Source: Bacillota bacterium (GTDB lineage Bacteria > Bacillota_E > Sulfobacillia > Sulfobacillales > Sulfobacillaceae). From it: 5,550 nucleotides of DNA. The notes under the pieces are model-generated. The model did no database searches. It was not told the origin of the DNA and saw only the letters and a program-made list of their open reading frames with translations. The stretch spans positions 1 to 5,550 of the forward strand of contig JAKAAL010000348.1 in NCBI GenBank assembly GCA_021802375.1. The letters run 5' to 3'. Position 1 is the stretch's first letter. The number at the start of each line of letters is the position of its first letter. The translations under genes and the position numbers were made by a program. Below are positions 5,475 through 5,550 of the stretch, piece by piece.

Positions 5475-5550
5475 ATATCCCAACTTTTCCATTAACGCAA
5501 TCAATTCGTCATAGCATCCATGAACATCCTCGATGATGTCGCCGCCATTG

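Larger units (their letters stand above)
3508..5550 (-). pseudogene. pnkp: Polynucleotide kinase-phosphatase/ligase (Pnkp), disrupted; kinase domain outside window
   Basis: Bacterial Pnkp heals and seals broken RNA: an N-terminal kinase phosphorylates 5'-OH ends, a metallophosphoesterase removes 2',3'-phosphates, and a C-terminal adenylyltransferase activates ends for ligation together with the partner Hen1. Visible here are the first phosphatase motif (DVHGC, near 5528-5514), then in the 626-codon frame from 5408 to 3528: GDLVDRG (residues 2-8), GNHE (32-35), VVAHAGLP (90-97) and VVYGHTPV (142-149). The ligase domain has motif I EEKHMGSRA with the nucleotidyl lysine K300, LLDSELMPW (372-380), GGEGIVVKP (523-531) and QPAIKVRGR (545-553). 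Three lesions break it: TAG at 5472-5474, Gly to Glu before DVHG, and a one-base loss at 3597-3599 that diverts the C-terminus. The ancestral end is TAA 3508-3510. The frame is otherwise open to the window edge. hen1, usually adjacent, is not downstream, so it would lie beyond 5550 if present. Sequencing error could explain some lesions. Confidence 0.85.

Noticed and set aside
1..5550. CRISPR array, insertion sequence or attachment site
   Set aside because: I saw no regularly spaced repeats, transposase or integrase motifs, or long terminal inverted repeats on reading both strands.

Overview
The window looks like chromosomal DNA of a bacterium with mid-range GC (mid-50s percent by eye). The gene families fit a Bacillota-type organism, possibly related to Sulfobacillus or Alicyclobacillus. 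That is only an inference, because no taxonomic marker gene is present.

Layout. (1) Positions 1-866, plus strand, hold the 3' end of a Tad/Flp-type pilus cluster. It comprises the tail of a Flp-like pilin, a TadE-like pseudopilin and a second TadE/TadF-like pseudopilin, packed with overlaps. (2) Positions 867-1334 contain no convincing gene, but do contain inverted repeats and, at the end, a promoter for the next gene. (3) Positions 1335-2066, plus strand, encode a complete COG3910-type AAA/ABC-like ATPase. (4) Positions 2067-2559 contain only short or broken reading frames. (5) Positions 2560-3282, plus strand, encode a complete YgjP-like (DUF45/M48-related) zinc metallopeptidase. (6) Positions 3283-3507 are a convergent intergenic region with two perfect stem-loops. 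(7) Positions 3508-5550, minus strand, hold most of pnkp, the bacterial RNA-repair enzyme (5' kinase / phosphatase / RNA ligase). Its kinase domain lies beyond the right edge.

The main result is that this pnkp copy is broken. An in-frame TAG (5472-5474) falls just after the first phosphatase metal motif. The conserved glycine of the GDVHG motif is glutamate. A one-base loss in a C run (3597-3599, read as G on the plus strand) throws the last 29 family-like residues out of frame. The intervening 626 codons, with every other phosphatase motif and all nucleotidyltransferase motifs, are undamaged, so the decay is recent or part of it is sequencing error.

The second point of interest is at the left edge. 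The Flp-like frame and the TadE frame are both open and overlap, and no usual start codon lies between position 26 and the TadE prepilin motif. This raises the possibility of a long overlap, a frameshift or a missed start. The three pilus proteins share one N-terminal design, G|(N/S)V(F/L)I.

The pilus, ATPase, metallopeptidase and RNA-repair segments do not form one operon. They are separated by long gaps or converge, and I see no evidence that they act together.
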